64,000 nt of DNA from Frankia sp. AgB1.9 (GCF_016786355.1 NZ_JADWYX010000023.1:35933-99932); one strand, 5' to 3'. Positions 47,201-55,736 are shown, counted from the first letter of the stretch. Made by a program: numbers and translations. The notes: generated by a model from the sequence alone, not told the origin.

Positions 47201-47473
47201 GACACCGTCGGCGGCGCGTCACGGCGGCTGTCGCCGCGCATGATCCGCGAATGCGGCTGGCGGATCGCTGGGCACATGTCCGCCGACGACTCGCACTCCC
47301 TTCTCGGCTCCGACCGCGCCGCCGAGATCCGCGACCGACAGCTGGTGATCGGCAATGACGAGCGCGGGATCGAGACCCGTGCGCTGACCTTCGGACTTCC
47401 TTCGGCCGAGTGGCTCGCCGACATACTCGCCAGCCAGCCGCCATCGCCAAACAGGAAGGCCGCTGATGGCTGA
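44207..47473 (+). CDS. FtsK/SpoIIIE-type ATPase paired with a WXG100 protein
   Basis: A 1088-residue protein. Residues 1-200 are largely charged coiled coil (LVERVQAYELEIASQ, RAAEAEAAELLAQDRARAVELL). Two degenerate and one clear nucleotide-binding region follow: Walker A LVGRPGSGKSTLL (about 554-566), Walker B VLLVFDEFQVLL (about 660), then a sensor-like RILLAAT. The C-terminal third is another, degenerate ATPase-like module. No membrane helix is obvious, unlike EccC. The layout fits FtsK/SpoIIIE motors that move substrates in type VII-like systems. Start GTG 44207 after GGGGAAG; the WXG100 gene overlaps its end by eight bases. Confidence 0.78.
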   Translation: MRSEETALPLSVPVDELVERVQAYELEIASQRALLRGAARRTTERLGDVRAQVDAIRVAIQQRQQSLGEVTRQSGVKPDGTRSYLIPIADLAWLRRNGSAWVLRDDIGQAFDNDLALARRKFEEARIKTFGGIARRAGAEALGSYAARITRLRELITMLDRPLRAAEAEAAELLAQDRARAVELLVSAGEAAELARDLLPAPWRPWTNPAWERWAAGPAHRGTDSVYAGILTTLDDPELGDDASLGSSAEIPFFLSGRQSTQIIYTPANRDEALGFARSYLLRLLAVTKPADLRFCLYDPVGLGQSVASLLELAEYDADLIGGKVWSTPDDLTARLTELTAHIELVIQKYLRTEFDSIQDFNAAAGEVAEPYRLLVLFDVPTGLTERAAGLLRSIVENGPRCGVQTLVLVNAAVAVPHGVDLDLATADALRIYFGNPFVLEHDGYKLRMLLSPETDAGAGPVARRIIDSVGRQVINRTEQAVTFTKSFGLFNVMANRGLRTELSPAVGSTEVDDLSTWWRVDSTRGIFAPIGQKGAREAAILGFDSEDQYGALLVGRPGSGKSTLLHTYLAGLTTLYGPDELELYLVDFKEGVEFKHYAAEKLPHARVIAIESDREFGISVLESLRGELSRRGELFRATGGRHSGLRSLRETTGEALPRVLLVFDEFQVLLARNDRLGLKAADLLEHVVRQGRGFGVHVLLGSQSLDGLDALGAHVPQLLPTRILLAATQADAHRVLGEKNDAGQYLSGHGEGILNSRAGAVEANERFRGALLSDEDRLVRLQRLRAKADAMGFTRLPTIFEGNAAVPLDRIPAGRFREELAATGRAPIRLRVGVPMATAGTADLELRREAGANVLAVLRDPGGDGMSPSDGPAYGLLTAAVASAAQSQAQIDVIDFLPVDDGLDDVLQALLGSGRITLRRRRAFAALVTELAAEVADRVDSDDALRQARLAFLFGVHRARDLDAEMSSLDADQELADALENVLRDGPEVGVHVIFWADTVGGASRRLSPRMIRECGWRIAGHMSADDSHSLLGSDRAAEIRDRQLVIGNDERGIETRALTFGLPSAEWLADILASQPPSPNRKAADG

Positions 47474-47729
47474 GATCACCGCCGACCCCGATCGGCTGCG
47501 CCAGTTCGCCCGGGTACTGTCAGCCTCCGCGGCCGACTTTGACAAGCTCGCACGCCAGATGCAACGCGCGTTGGAGGCGACCGGCTGGAGCGGCAAGGAA
47601 CGAGCGGAGTTCGAGCGGGACTTCGCGAACGTCGTCAAGATGGCCGTCCGGCTGGGCAACGAGCTCCGCCATAAGCACATCACGGACGTGCAGAAAATCG
47701 CAACGAACCTGGAACAGCTCCGCCGGTAG
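47466..47729 (+). CDS. WXG100-family small protein
   Basis: An 87-residue, all-helical protein with the helix-hairpin signature: SASAADFDKLARQMQRALEATGWSGKERAEFERDFANVV, where Trp-Ser-Gly is the WXG turn. This is the family of type VII secretion substrates (EsxA/EsxB-like). Its ATG at 47466 overlaps the FtsK-like stop, so the two proteins are made together and probably interact. No second Esx gene or other ESX core component (EccB, EccD, mycosin) is next to it. Confidence 0.8.
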   Translation: MAEITADPDRLRQFARVLSASAADFDKLARQMQRALEATGWSGKERAEFERDFANVVKMAVRLGNELRHKHITDVQKIATNLEQLRR

Positions 47730-48116
47730 CGATTGCCGGCCGACGGAGTTCGGCTGCGGCCAAGCCACGCCCTGCGCCGCTACGGCCACTCCGGCTGTCC
47801 ATCAAGGCAGATTTCGCCGGCGCGCTGGTCACCGATGGGCCACAGCGTGGCGATCACCCAAGTCTGCGGAGGCAGGAATGTGCACCAGCCGGCCTGTCGC
47901 TTGGCAATGCTGCGATTCTCGTGCGTCAGGGTCGGTGCTTCTTGTCCGTTTGACGGTCGCGATCACTCGGTGATGGCCGAGGGCAGGACAGAGCGCTGGG
48001 GTCCTGTGCTCACACGGCCCGGAGCGAACCTGCTAGCTGGCGCGGGCTGCGTCTTGTCGCTGAGGTCGAGCCTGCTGGGATCGGTTGTGGCGCTGGTGGA
48101 TCTGGCTTTTGTCTGG
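47730..48116. other. Gap after the WXG100 gene
   Basis: About 390 bases with no convincing gene on either strand; no strong hairpin, repeat or RNA gene recognised. Confidence 0.4.
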
Positions 48117-48863
48117 CTACGGTGCGAGGGCGGTGAGTGAGGTGGTGGGTAGGGCGATCCAGCCTTCGGACGCGGCGGCGGGGTGGTGTTGAGAGCCCGG
48201 GCGGGTGGTGAGGCCTTGGGCGGCGGCGCGGGCGGTGAGGGCCGCGACGACGGCGTCGAGGACGTCGTCGGAGCGGCGGCAGAGCGTTTCGTGATCACCA
48301 AGCTGTAGCCACGGTGCTGTGGCTTGAAGATCGTCGACGACTCTTTGCAGGTTAGCGATGTTCTCGGGCCGTTTGTAGCCGCGGTGAGGCAGTCCCCAGC
48401 GGGCGAGCGACGCGGCGGGGTAGACCTCGACGACAGTGCCGGTCCCCGTTCGGTCGACTGGTTCCCCCTGGTCGGCGAGGGCCGCGAGTAGACCGGCGCA
48501 GCGCATCGCCGTGTGGCTGATCCGGTCTGCGGCGACGCTGAGCGGCCAGATTCCCGTGGCTGCCTGGACTTCCAGGTCGGTCGCCCGGTAGGCGAGGCGG
48601 CGGCGCCAGTCTCTGCCGGCGATGTCGGCGGGGACGGCGACGTTGCCCGACCGGTGGGCGTCGATGAAAGCGACGAACGGTTCCGGCCAGCCGAACGGGC
48701 AGTCGATCCCGCTCTTGTCCGCGGTGTGGACTGCCTCGATCACCGTGGCGTCGTTGGCGCCGAGCGTGACGGCCCGCACCACAGCGGCGTGAGCCGTCCA
48801 GTCGAGGTGGGCAACGGCCGTCCGCGCCGGCTCGGCCGCCAAGTCCACTCCCACCGTCCGCAC
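48117..48863 (-). CDS. DUF429 family protein (RNase H-fold)
   Basis: A 248-residue DUF429 member: RTVGVDLAAEPARTAVA, IDCPFGWPEPFVAFI, RATDLEVQAATGIWPLSVAADRI, VVEVYPAASLARWGLP and the C-terminal DDVLDAVVAALTARAA acidic motif. The family has an RNase H-like fold and is predicted to act on nucleic acid; its biology is unknown. It is divergent from the VWA-SGNH gene and convergent with the WXG100 operon. Confidence 0.85.
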   Translation of the reverse strand: MRTVGVDLAAEPARTAVAHLDWTAHAAVVRAVTLGANDATVIEAVHTADKSGIDCPFGWPEPFVAFIDAHRSGNVAVPADIAGRDWRRRLAYRATDLEVQAATGIWPLSVAADRISHTAMRCAGLLAALADQGEPVDRTGTGTVVEVYPAASLARWGLPHRGYKRPENIANLQRVVDDLQATAPWLQLGDHETLCRRSDDVLDAVVAALTARAAAQGLTTRPGSQHHPAAASEGWIALPTTSLTALAP

Positions 48864-49390
48864 GCGATCACCGTAGCTCTCAAGTCCGACGCCATAGACG
48901 ATCAGGTCAGATCGGTTGTCTCCACCGAAGCCCGCCGATCACGCGCAACTCTTCTCGTGTCGGGCCGTGATCGTCAGACCCATTGCCGATCCCTCTGCCC
49001 TATGACGTCTAGAACCGCGGGACGAGATCGACACGGCGCAGCAGGTCTGCAGGCGGTCAGCGCGATACGGCCGACCCGCAGGCGGGTTCTAAGGGTAGCC
49101 GGCGACCACGGTGCGTGCCTCTACGGGAGGTTCCTATCCCTGATATCTTTCCCTGCCCCAGTACTGATTTCTGGACGAATTTCGCTTTCCGGACATATTT
49201 TCGGAGCCGAACAATCGGCGAGCCGCTTTCCAGAGGGTTTACAAAGGACCCTATCGAACCATCAGGCCATCAATATTTCGACAACAGAACCCTGGCCTTG
49301 GCGCTCTCTTCCGTGATTACGTATTCCGCCTCGCTACCCTCACGGAGCCGCGCAACAGGCGCGGCGTCTTTCTTGGGGGGGAGAAGAGGC
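48864..49390. other. Gap upstream of the VWA-SGNH gene
   Basis: About 530 bases; the stretch around 49130-49330 is distinctly AT-rich for this genome and probably holds the promoter of the secreted protein. A coding frame can be extended leftward from 49391 but looks unlike protein, and the ribosome site GGGGGGAGAAGAGG directly before GTG 49391 argues against it. Confidence 0.45.
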
Positions 49391-50896
49391 GTGGGTCGAC
49401 GTGTGTCATTCCTCAAACGCGGTACTCACCGACAAGGGTCTCGCCGGATGGTGGCGGTGGTGGCCGTCCTCGCGACGACGATGACAAGTCTCGTGACAGC
49501 GGCGTCAGCGGCGTCAGCAGCGACGCCGACGCGGGCGGTGGCGCTGGTGGTCGATGTTTCCGGTTCCATGGCGGGCGCCCCGCTCGGTCAGGCGCAGGCG
49601 GCGTTGACTTCTAGTGTCGATGGGCTGCGCTCGACAGATTCCGCCAGCCTTCGTAGCTTCGCTGGCGACTGCGGCGACGGTGGTCAACTCCTCGTGCCAT
49701 CCGGCACCGACAACCGTGACGCCATGCGCGCGGCGATCGACGGGTTGGTCGCCAACGGGGGAACTCCGACACCAGACGCACTGCGGGCCGCAGTGACCGA
49801 CTTCCCTGCAGGCATCGCCAACCGCGTGGTCATTCTCGTCAGCGACGGTGAAAGCACCTGCGGCGATCCCTGCCCGGTCGCCCAGCAACTAGCTGCCTCC
49901 GCGAACACCGCGTTCACCGCCTACACCGTCGGCTTCCGAGCCGATGGCAGCGCCGAGGACGAGCTTTCGTGCATCGCCCATGCCACCGGCGGCCAGTACT
50001 ACTCGGCGAGCGACACCGCGGGCCTGCAGAAGGCGATTAACTCGGCCATCCAGGCTGCTGGGCCAGCCACATATGTTGCCCTCGGCGACTCGTACTCCTC
50101 CGGCGAAGGCAACGCGCCGTTCGACTCGGGCACCGACAAAAACGGCGGGCTAGGGAACAACGCACCCGGTTCGTGCCATCGCAGCCAGGTCGCATGGCCG
50201 CGCGCCGTGGCGGCCGCGACCGGTCTCGGTCTCGAGGCGTTCCTGGCCTGCTCGGGCGCGACAACAGACGCTCTGACCCGTTCCTTCAAGGGCGAAGCCG
50301 GCCAGATCACGGCGATGGTGGCAAAAGATCCTTCACCCGACCTCATCACGATCACCATGGGTGGCAACGACATCGGGTTCGCCGGGGTCGTCGCGGCCTG
50401 CCGTCTCAACGGCCACGGCGCGGGGTGCAGCACCGCGATCGGACTCGCCAGCCTGGCTGCCGCGTTCTACCTGCCCGCCAAGCTGAAGGCGGCCTACGCG
50501 GCCCTTCACGCCGCCGCACCGAACGCCCAGATCCTCGTGGTCGGCTACCCGAACATCATGGGCAACGGCGTGACGTCCGGCATCCGCTGCCCCTGGATCG
50601 ATGGCACGCACCGCGTCGCGCTGCGGACGCTGGCCAGCGGCCTGGACTCCCAGATCAGGTCGGTGGTGCAGTCGATGCCCGCAGACGATCACGTCCAGTA
50701 CGTCTCGACGCTGAACGCGCTGAGCGGCCACGAACTGTGCACGGGCGACAGCTGGGTCAACTCCATCCCGTACGTGTCGGACCCCAACCGCTCGGCCCAC
50801 CCGACCAAGAACGGCCAGAATGCAATGGCGACGACTGTCGCCAGCTACATCAAGGCCCACTACGCAGGGCTCACCATCTCGATCCCGAACTTCTGA
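49391..50896 (+). CDS. Secreted fusion of a VWA domain and an SGNH/GDSL hydrolase
   Basis: A 501-residue exported protein. A signal peptide (RRMVAVVAVLATTMTSLVTAASA, mature from about ATPTRA) precedes a von Willebrand A domain (about 45-215) with an intact MIDAS motif DVSGS (55-59) and SDGE. An SGNH hydrolase domain follows: GDSYSSGEGN (Ser234 as nucleophile), GGND in the TMGGNDIG block, and the C-terminal SDPNRSAHP catalytic dyad. SGNH enzymes of this type are lipases or carbohydrate esterases. The two domains are usually in separate proteins; the VWA part may bind a ligand or metal surface. Start GTG 49391 with a strong ribosome site. Confidence 0.8.
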   Translation: MGRRVSFLKRGTHRQGSRRMVAVVAVLATTMTSLVTAASAASAATPTRAVALVVDVSGSMAGAPLGQAQAALTSSVDGLRSTDSASLRSFAGDCGDGGQLLVPSGTDNRDAMRAAIDGLVANGGTPTPDALRAAVTDFPAGIANRVVILVSDGESTCGDPCPVAQQLAASANTAFTAYTVGFRADGSAEDELSCIAHATGGQYYSASDTAGLQKAINSAIQAAGPATYVALGDSYSSGEGNAPFDSGTDKNGGLGNNAPGSCHRSQVAWPRAVAAATGLGLEAFLACSGATTDALTRSFKGEAGQITAMVAKDPSPDLITITMGGNDIGFAGVVAACRLNGHGAGCSTAIGLASLAAAFYLPAKLKAAYAALHAAAPNAQILVVGYPNIMGNGVTSGIRCPWIDGTHRVALRTLASGLDSQIRSVVQSMPADDHVQYVSTLNALSGHELCTGDSWVNSIPYVSDPNRSAHPTKNGQNAMATTVASYIKAHYAGLTISIPNF

Positions 50897-51024
50897 GGCC
50901 CGTCGACGGTGCGGCCCCACCGCGTCGCGGTCGGGCCGCTCCGTCTCAGGGCCGCAAGCGCAACGACGGACTGCTCCGCTCACGGGCATGCGGACGTCTG
51001 GAGTCCTGTCGGCAAATGGTCGTC

Positions 51025-51126
51025 TGTCGACACTGGGCGACAGCCACCCGTAGATCCCTCACAGGGTGTCGACAGCCCGCGTCGAAATTCAATGTCGACA
51101 AACATCGCGACCGGCTGCTGTCGACG
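51025..51126. repeat. Four iterated TGTCGACA palindromes
   Basis: TGTCGACA occurs at 51025-51032, 51067-51074 and 51093-51100, and TGTCGACG at 51119-51126, spaced 42, 26 and 26 bases. They lie directly before a serine-recombinase remnant, as a res-like binding site would. Confidence 0.6.
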
Positions 51127-51128
51127 CG

Positions 51129-51330
51129 GTGCTGATCGGCTACGCACGAGTCTCGACCGCGAACAGAACGACCACCAGGTCGACGCGCGGCTGCGCGTCG
51201 GCGTCGCCGAACGCGATATCCACCTCGACATCGCCGGCGGCGTGATGGCCTCGCGGCCGAAGTTCGACCATGTGATGCAACTGCCGGTTCGGGCGACCGG
51301 TCGACGGTATGCGCTGGTCAACGGCGCTGG
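51129..51330 (+). pseudogene. Serine recombinase (resolvase/invertase), frameshifted N-terminal fragment
   Basis: GTG 51129 opens LIGYARVSTAN, the serine-recombinase N-terminal motif with the catalytic Ser (ARVST). After a frameshift the next frame continues EQNDHQVDARLRVGVAERDIHLDIA and GGVMASRPKFDHVMQL, the classical continuation. Sequence similarity ends near 51330. The gene is dead; its binding-site-like repeats remain upstream. Confidence 0.7.
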
Positions 51331-51623
51331 CGCAGGGCGGTCAGGCGGTCGCGTAGCGCGGGCTCATCGGCCGGCGACGTGACAATCTCCACGAGCTTCG
51401 TGCGGCTCGTGGCGCCGTGTACGAGGGACACATCGGCACGGCGCAGGCCGAGCGCGTCGGCTAGTGCGCGCAGCGCCGCCTCGGTCGCCTTTCCGTCGAC
51501 CGCCCGCGCTGAGACACGCACCACCAGGCTCGGCTCGCCGCCCGGGCCGCCCAGCTCACCGCCGACGGCGGTCCTGCTGGCCCCCGGTCGCACTCTGATC
51601 GTCACCCGCACACACCCCGTCAT
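51318..51623 (-). CDS. DUF167 family protein (YggU-like)
   Basis: A 101-residue DUF167 protein: VRVTIRVRPGASRTAVGG, LVVRVSARAVDGKATEAALRALADALG and LVHGATSRTKLVEI. The family is widespread, small and of unknown role. The start is taken as ATG 51623; the frame runs on upstream but that part is an unrelated transposase fragment. It overlaps the recombinase remnant by 13 bases. Confidence 0.78.
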   Translation of the reverse strand: MTGCVRVTIRVRPGASRTAVGGELGGPGGEPSLVVRVSARAVDGKATEAALRALADALGLRRADVSLVHGATSRTKLVEIVTSPADEPALRDRLTALRQRR

Positions 51624-51680
51624 CGCGATGGTGCAGCCCCCGCCCGGGCACGCGCCGCGCCGGGCACCGGCCCGCGCGGC

Positions 51681-51810
51681 CCACTCACGGTCCAGGTGGT
51701 GCACGCGGTCGGCGGGCTGGAACTGGATGCGTTGGCCGTTGAGTTGGCGTTGCAGCACGGTGATCTGGTGGCGCAGGGTGAGGATCTCGGTGTCCTTGTC
51801 GCGGTCACCG
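51681..51810 (-). pseudogene. Integrase-core transposase remnant
   Basis: The minus strand encodes DKDTEILTLRHQITVLQRQL and NGQRIQFQPADRVHHL, the conserved N-terminal helix of IS3/IS481-like integrase-core transposases (EILxLRHQLxVLxRQ...ADR). Only about 40 residues remain, in frame with but upstream of the DUF167 start. Confidence 0.55.
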
Positions 51811-52062
51811 CGGCTGCCATCCGCTTGCGCGGCAGCCCAAGCTGCCAGGCCAGCACAGGCGAACCGGTCGTAGCGTCCACGGCCGTCACTGTAACGGGCC
51901 CCCGCACGTCGCCCCGGAAGTCGGGGTGACCTGTCCGAACAGATCCACCATGTCCTGGTCGCCGGCACAATCGGCGCATGATGCGTCCGCGGCGGGCCTC
52001 CATCGCCCACCCCCGCCTCGACGGGCTGCGCTCGGTCGCTGGCTGAACACCTTCATCGCCAG

Positions 52063-54501
52063 TCACGACGAAGGTTCGGTTTGCTCCCGTATCCGGCGGA
52101 GCAGCCCGTCGCTGCGCCTGGTGTGGGGGTGGTCGTCGCCGAGTACCCGCCGCCGGCGGGTCAGGGTGTCCTCGGCCAGTGTCCGGGCGGCCCGCAGCTC
52201 CCCGAGGTCGACCAGCACGGCGGTGAGGTTGTTCGCCGAGGCCAGGGTGTCGGGGTGGTCGTCGCCGAGGACCCGCCGCCGGCGGGTCAGGGTGTCTTCG
52301 GCCAGTGTCCGGGCGGCTTGCAGGGCGCCGAGGACGATCAGCGCGCCGGTGAGGTTGTTCGCCGAGGCCAGGGTGTCGGGGTGGTCGTCGCCGAGGACCC
52401 GCCGCCGGCGGGTCAGGGTGTCCTGGGCCAGCGTTCGGGCGGCCCGTGACTTCCGGAGGCGGATCAGCACGCCGGTGAGGTTGCTCGCCGAGGTCAGCGT
52501 GTCGGGGTGGTCGTCGCCGAGAACCCGTCGCCGCCGGGTCAGGGTGTCTTCGGCCAGCGTCCGGGCGGCCCGCAGCTCGCCGAGGACGGCGAGCCGGATG
52601 GCGAGATTGTCCGCGCAGGTCAGAGTGGCGGGGTGGTCGTCGCCCAGCAGCCGGCGGCGGCGGGTCAGGGTGTCCTCGTTCAGTGCCCGCGCCGCGTGGA
52701 GGTCGCCGAGGGCGGCGAGGGCGGTCGCGAGGGCGGTCGTGATGTTCAGGCTGTCGGGGTGGTCGGGTTCGAGGGTGGCACTCCAGCGGGTCCGAGCGGC
52801 CTCGGCGAGAGCGCGGGCGGTGCGGTGGTGCCCGGTCTGGTTGAGGTACTGGCAGGTGTCGTACTGCAGCCTGCGGAACCTTTCAGGTTCGGCGAGGTCG
52901 GCCAGGTCTGTCAGGTGGCTGGCCGCGGCCAGGACGTGCGGGGTGAGGGCTGCGTAGGACGGCCACGCGACGGGGTCAGCCGGGACGCCACGGTGGGCGG
53001 TGGCCAGTAGCTCAACAGCGCCGGCGATCGCGGTGCGCTGCTGATCGGCGGTGAGCCGGGCGCGCAGCAGCGCGGCGACGAGACGGTGGAGTTGCAGGGC
53101 GGTGGCGATGCGTCGGGCGAGCGCGAGCTGGCTGATCGCGTCGATCATGCGGGCCAGGGCGTACGGGTCGGCGGCGGCGAGTCTGCCGGGTGGGGTTGGT
53201 GTCCCGGCCGGCGAGCTGGGGGTCAGCGGGATCGCTTCGGGGGCGAGGAACGCCAGCCGGTCCAACAGCTCGGCCGCCGCTGGGTGGCCGGCGGCGAGGC
53301 AGTCGCGGGCGGCGGTGACGGTGGCGGCGAGTCCGGGGTGGTGCAGCGTCTCGTCGGCCAGCACCAGCGCGGGTTGGGCGGCCAACAGGGCCAGATAGTC
53401 GACCGAGCTGATACCGGTCCGCAGGAACGCCCCGGCCTGGTCGACGGCCAACGGCAGATCCCCGACCGTGGCGGCGATCTGGTCGGCCTCCTCGTCGGGA
53501 AGGTTCGGGATGTGGCGGCGTAGCAGGGCCACCGACTCGCCGCGGCTGAACTCGTTGATCTCGACCAGCTCGACGCCGACCCGACCTATCCCTGGGTCGC
53601 GGCAGGTGACGAGAAGCTGCCCGCCGGGCGGGGGCAGCCTCCGCGCCAGGGTGGTCGGGGCGGGGATGTTGTCGTAGATCAGTAACCAGTCCTCGCGACG
53701 GCCGAGCTCGGCCAGCGCCGCGGCGGCCCGCTCTGGCACCTCGCCGGTGGCGAGGCCCAGGACGGTGGCGAGCGCGGCCAGGCCGGCTGTTAGGGCGAGC
53801 GGCGTTTCCGCATCGATCCACCAGACCAGCTGGTAGTCGGCGGCATACCGCCAGGCGAACTCCAACCCCAGCTGCGACTTCCCCACACCGCCCGCGCCCT
53901 GCAGCGCGGCGACCGCGACTCGCCCCGACCCGCGGGCCAACTGCCCACGCAGGCCGTCGAGCAGCACGTCACGGCCGGTGAACAGGAGGTTCCGCGGCGG
54001 GACGTTCCACACCGGCGGCAGCCGGCCCGGGAACGTCGCCGCCACCCCCGGCCCGACCGCCATAGGCGCGGTGGGGAAACCGGTCGAGACTCGCGCCGGG
54101 TGCTCCACGCCGGCGGCTTGCAACAGCCGCCGCCGAGCGGCCGGCTCGTCGAGGTCGAACAGGTCCCGGTAGCCGATCGTCCCCAGGACCGCTGGAATCG
54201 AACAGGCCTCGATCCTCAGCGGGGTCAGCTTCCGGTCGGCCAGCGCCCCGGTCCACTCCTGGGTACACCAGTGCGACGCGAAATACGCCGTCGAACACAC
54301 CGCGACTGTCCGCCCCGCGGCCTGCATCTGGGCGCTGATCCAGGACACGAAGTTCTCCCCCGCCGGAGAGTCCCACGCCTGCACCACTACCGAGGCACCT
54401 TCGGCTTCCAACACCTCGGCGACCCAGGTCGCCCACGCCTCATCCGCGCCCGTATACGAGACGAAGAAATCCACCGACCCACCCCGAGCCCCCGTGCCCA
54501 T
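52063..54501 (-). CDS. TIR-NB-ARC-TPR (STAND) protein
   Basis: An ~812-residue sensor. Residues ~10-130 are a TIR domain (DFFVSYTGADEAWATWVAEVLE, AYFASHWCTQEWTGAL with the glutamate expected in NAD-hydrolysing TIRs). An NB-ARC/STAND ATPase follows (Walker A LQGAGGVGKSQL; WLLIYDN; PPGGQLLVTCRD; GDLPLAVDQAG), then ~240 residues of tetratricopeptide repeats. Such proteins are antiphage or toxin-like sensors that kill or arrest the cell by cleaving NAD+ on ligand binding to the TPR. The start could be GTG 54474, where the TIR consensus begins, rather than ATG 54501. Confidence 0.82.
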   Translation of the reverse strand: MGTGARGGSVDFFVSYTGADEAWATWVAEVLEAEGASVVVQAWDSPAGENFVSWISAQMQAAGRTVAVCSTAYFASHWCTQEWTGALADRKLTPLRIEACSIPAVLGTIGYRDLFDLDEPAARRRLLQAAGVEHPARVSTGFPTAPMAVGPGVAATFPGRLPPVWNVPPRNLLFTGRDVLLDGLRGQLARGSGRVAVAALQGAGGVGKSQLGLEFAWRYAADYQLVWWIDAETPLALTAGLAALATVLGLATGEVPERAAAALAELGRREDWLLIYDNIPAPTTLARRLPPPGGQLLVTCRDPGIGRVGVELVEINEFSRGESVALLRRHIPNLPDEEADQIAATVGDLPLAVDQAGAFLRTGISSVDYLALLAAQPALVLADETLHHPGLAATVTAARDCLAAGHPAAAELLDRLAFLAPEAIPLTPSSPAGTPTPPGRLAAADPYALARMIDAISQLALARRIATALQLHRLVAALLRARLTADQQRTAIAGAVELLATAHRGVPADPVAWPSYAALTPHVLAAASHLTDLADLAEPERFRRLQYDTCQYLNQTGHHRTARALAEAARTRWSATLEPDHPDSLNITTALATALAALGDLHAARALNEDTLTRRRRLLGDDHPATLTCADNLAIRLAVLGELRAARTLAEDTLTRRRRVLGDDHPDTLTSASNLTGVLIRLRKSRAARTLAQDTLTRRRRVLGDDHPDTLASANNLTGALIVLGALQAARTLAEDTLTRRRRVLGDDHPDTLASANNLTAVLVDLGELRAARTLAEDTLTRRRRVLGDDHPHTRRSDGLLRRIREQTEPSS
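52131..52760 (-). repeat. 126-bp tandem repeat encoding TPR units
   Basis: A DNA unit of 126 bp repeats five times (equivalent positions at 52131, 52257, 52383, 52509, 52635) and encodes 42-residue TPR-like units with the core DTLTRRRRVLGDDHPDTL. The units are highly similar at DNA level, unlike the more diverged repeats in most TPR proteins, so copy number may vary between strains. Confidence 0.8.
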
Positions 54502-54507
54502 AGCCAC

Positions 54508-55736
54508 ACAGGATGCCAGCCTGGGCGCACCTGGACGGCCAGTACCACCTGAGACCGCTGCCGCGAGCGCGACCGGCCACCAGCCACGCAGACCGCGCCG
54601 AGATGGCGTGGTCCCGGGCTGCGCGGCGCCCAGCCTGCCGTCGGGCCGACGAGATCACCGAGCCCGCTCGGCGATCAAGGCCGGACCGATCCGGCCGCCG
54701 CCGCTACTCGGCCCCGTGGCGATACCCCTTCGCCCGCACAGCCGCCCCCAACGTCATGCCGTCCGGATCCCCGACGTTTTCCAGGCAACTGCAGATCACA
54801 GCGGGTCCGGCAAGACCTTCGACGGTTGGACCGAGAGGGTCGGGCCGGCTCAGGCCGCCCTCAGCCTGTATTTCTTCGCTTCCGGTTGACAAGACTGCGC
54901 GGCCGAGCGGCACCACATCTGCGTGTCGCGGTCGGCACTCGCAACCACTGGCGATGTCATGGACCCCGCCGCGCGCCCGGCGGTTCCCGCCGGCGCGCGC
55001 AGTCGGGGTTGGCACCCGATCGGTCGTGGCAGAACCCCGACCCAGGCCGACTTTTCAGCCAATCGGCGAGGCTGTCGGCCTCGAGTAGGGGTCTCGGTGC
55101 CACGACCGTCACAGATAGAATCCGAAGTGATCGTCTGATTCATCGGTCCACGCGGGCGGGGGCGTCTCATGGGCGACGACGGGCCGACCGCCGCTACTGC
55201 CGCTGCGCGCACCCGACCTGCCCGAGACCCATGGCGACACCCGCTGTGCTACGTGCAGGCGCCGGAACCAGAGGGCTTGGCATCGCCTCCGGCCTTTATT
55301 CGGGGGAATGTCGGGCAGCCTGGCGGCCATGGATCAGCGGCCGACGCTCCGCCCTCTTTTGTACTGGCTCGTGGAGCGCCATTGGTTCTGAGCCTGAGGA
55401 GGCGGCTCATTGGTGACGCTCGCTCCGCTCGGCGCCAGCGGTGAGCCACACGCGGGCCTGGCGTGCTGCCCCTTCGTCGGCCGGCATGGCGCACCGCTGT
55501 CGCCACGGCTACTTATTCGGTGTCCACAGTCAGGACCTCCCAACAGAAACGGAGACTTTATCCATCCGCGGAACGGGTTCAGGCGAGATTCGATTGCGCC
55601 CAGATATAGGCTGTCGAATGTGCTCGGCGTGCGTCCAGGACATCTGTCCCGGGTCCGGCCATAGCAGCGATCGGCCAACCGGGAAAGGACATCTGTCCTG
55701 TCCTCTCGGATCTGCCCGCGCGACAATGACCGGGCC
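54508..55736. other. Gap between the TIR-STAND gene and the two-component operon
   Basis: About 1.2 kb, the longest stretch without a convincing gene outside the IS region. Several frames of 70-100 codons exist, for example 55169-55444 on the plus strand, but none shows family motifs, a ribosome site and consistent composition together. The right end carries two GGACA-N2-TGTCC operators. It may be the decayed site of a lost element; this is inference. Confidence 0.4.
55638..55698 (+). promoter_or_regulatory. Two operators GGACA-N2-TGTCC upstream of the two-component operon
   Basis: GGACATCTGTCC occurs at 55638-55649 and again at 55687-55698, 49 bases apart. The second lies 39 bases before the kinase ATG and about 30 bases before the -10-like GACAAT (55722-55727), the spacing expected for an activator at about -41. 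A third site (GGACAACTGTCC) precedes 58386. Confidence 0.65.

Noticed and set aside
44207..47473. The FtsK-like protein as a TraB-type conjugation motor of an integrative element
   Set aside because: No excisionase, integrase or replication gene is linked, and the coupled WXG100 gene fits a type VII-like role better.
55169..55444. A 91-codon frame with cysteine-containing alternatives in another phase
   Set aside because: No family motif, and competing frames look equally (un)likely.
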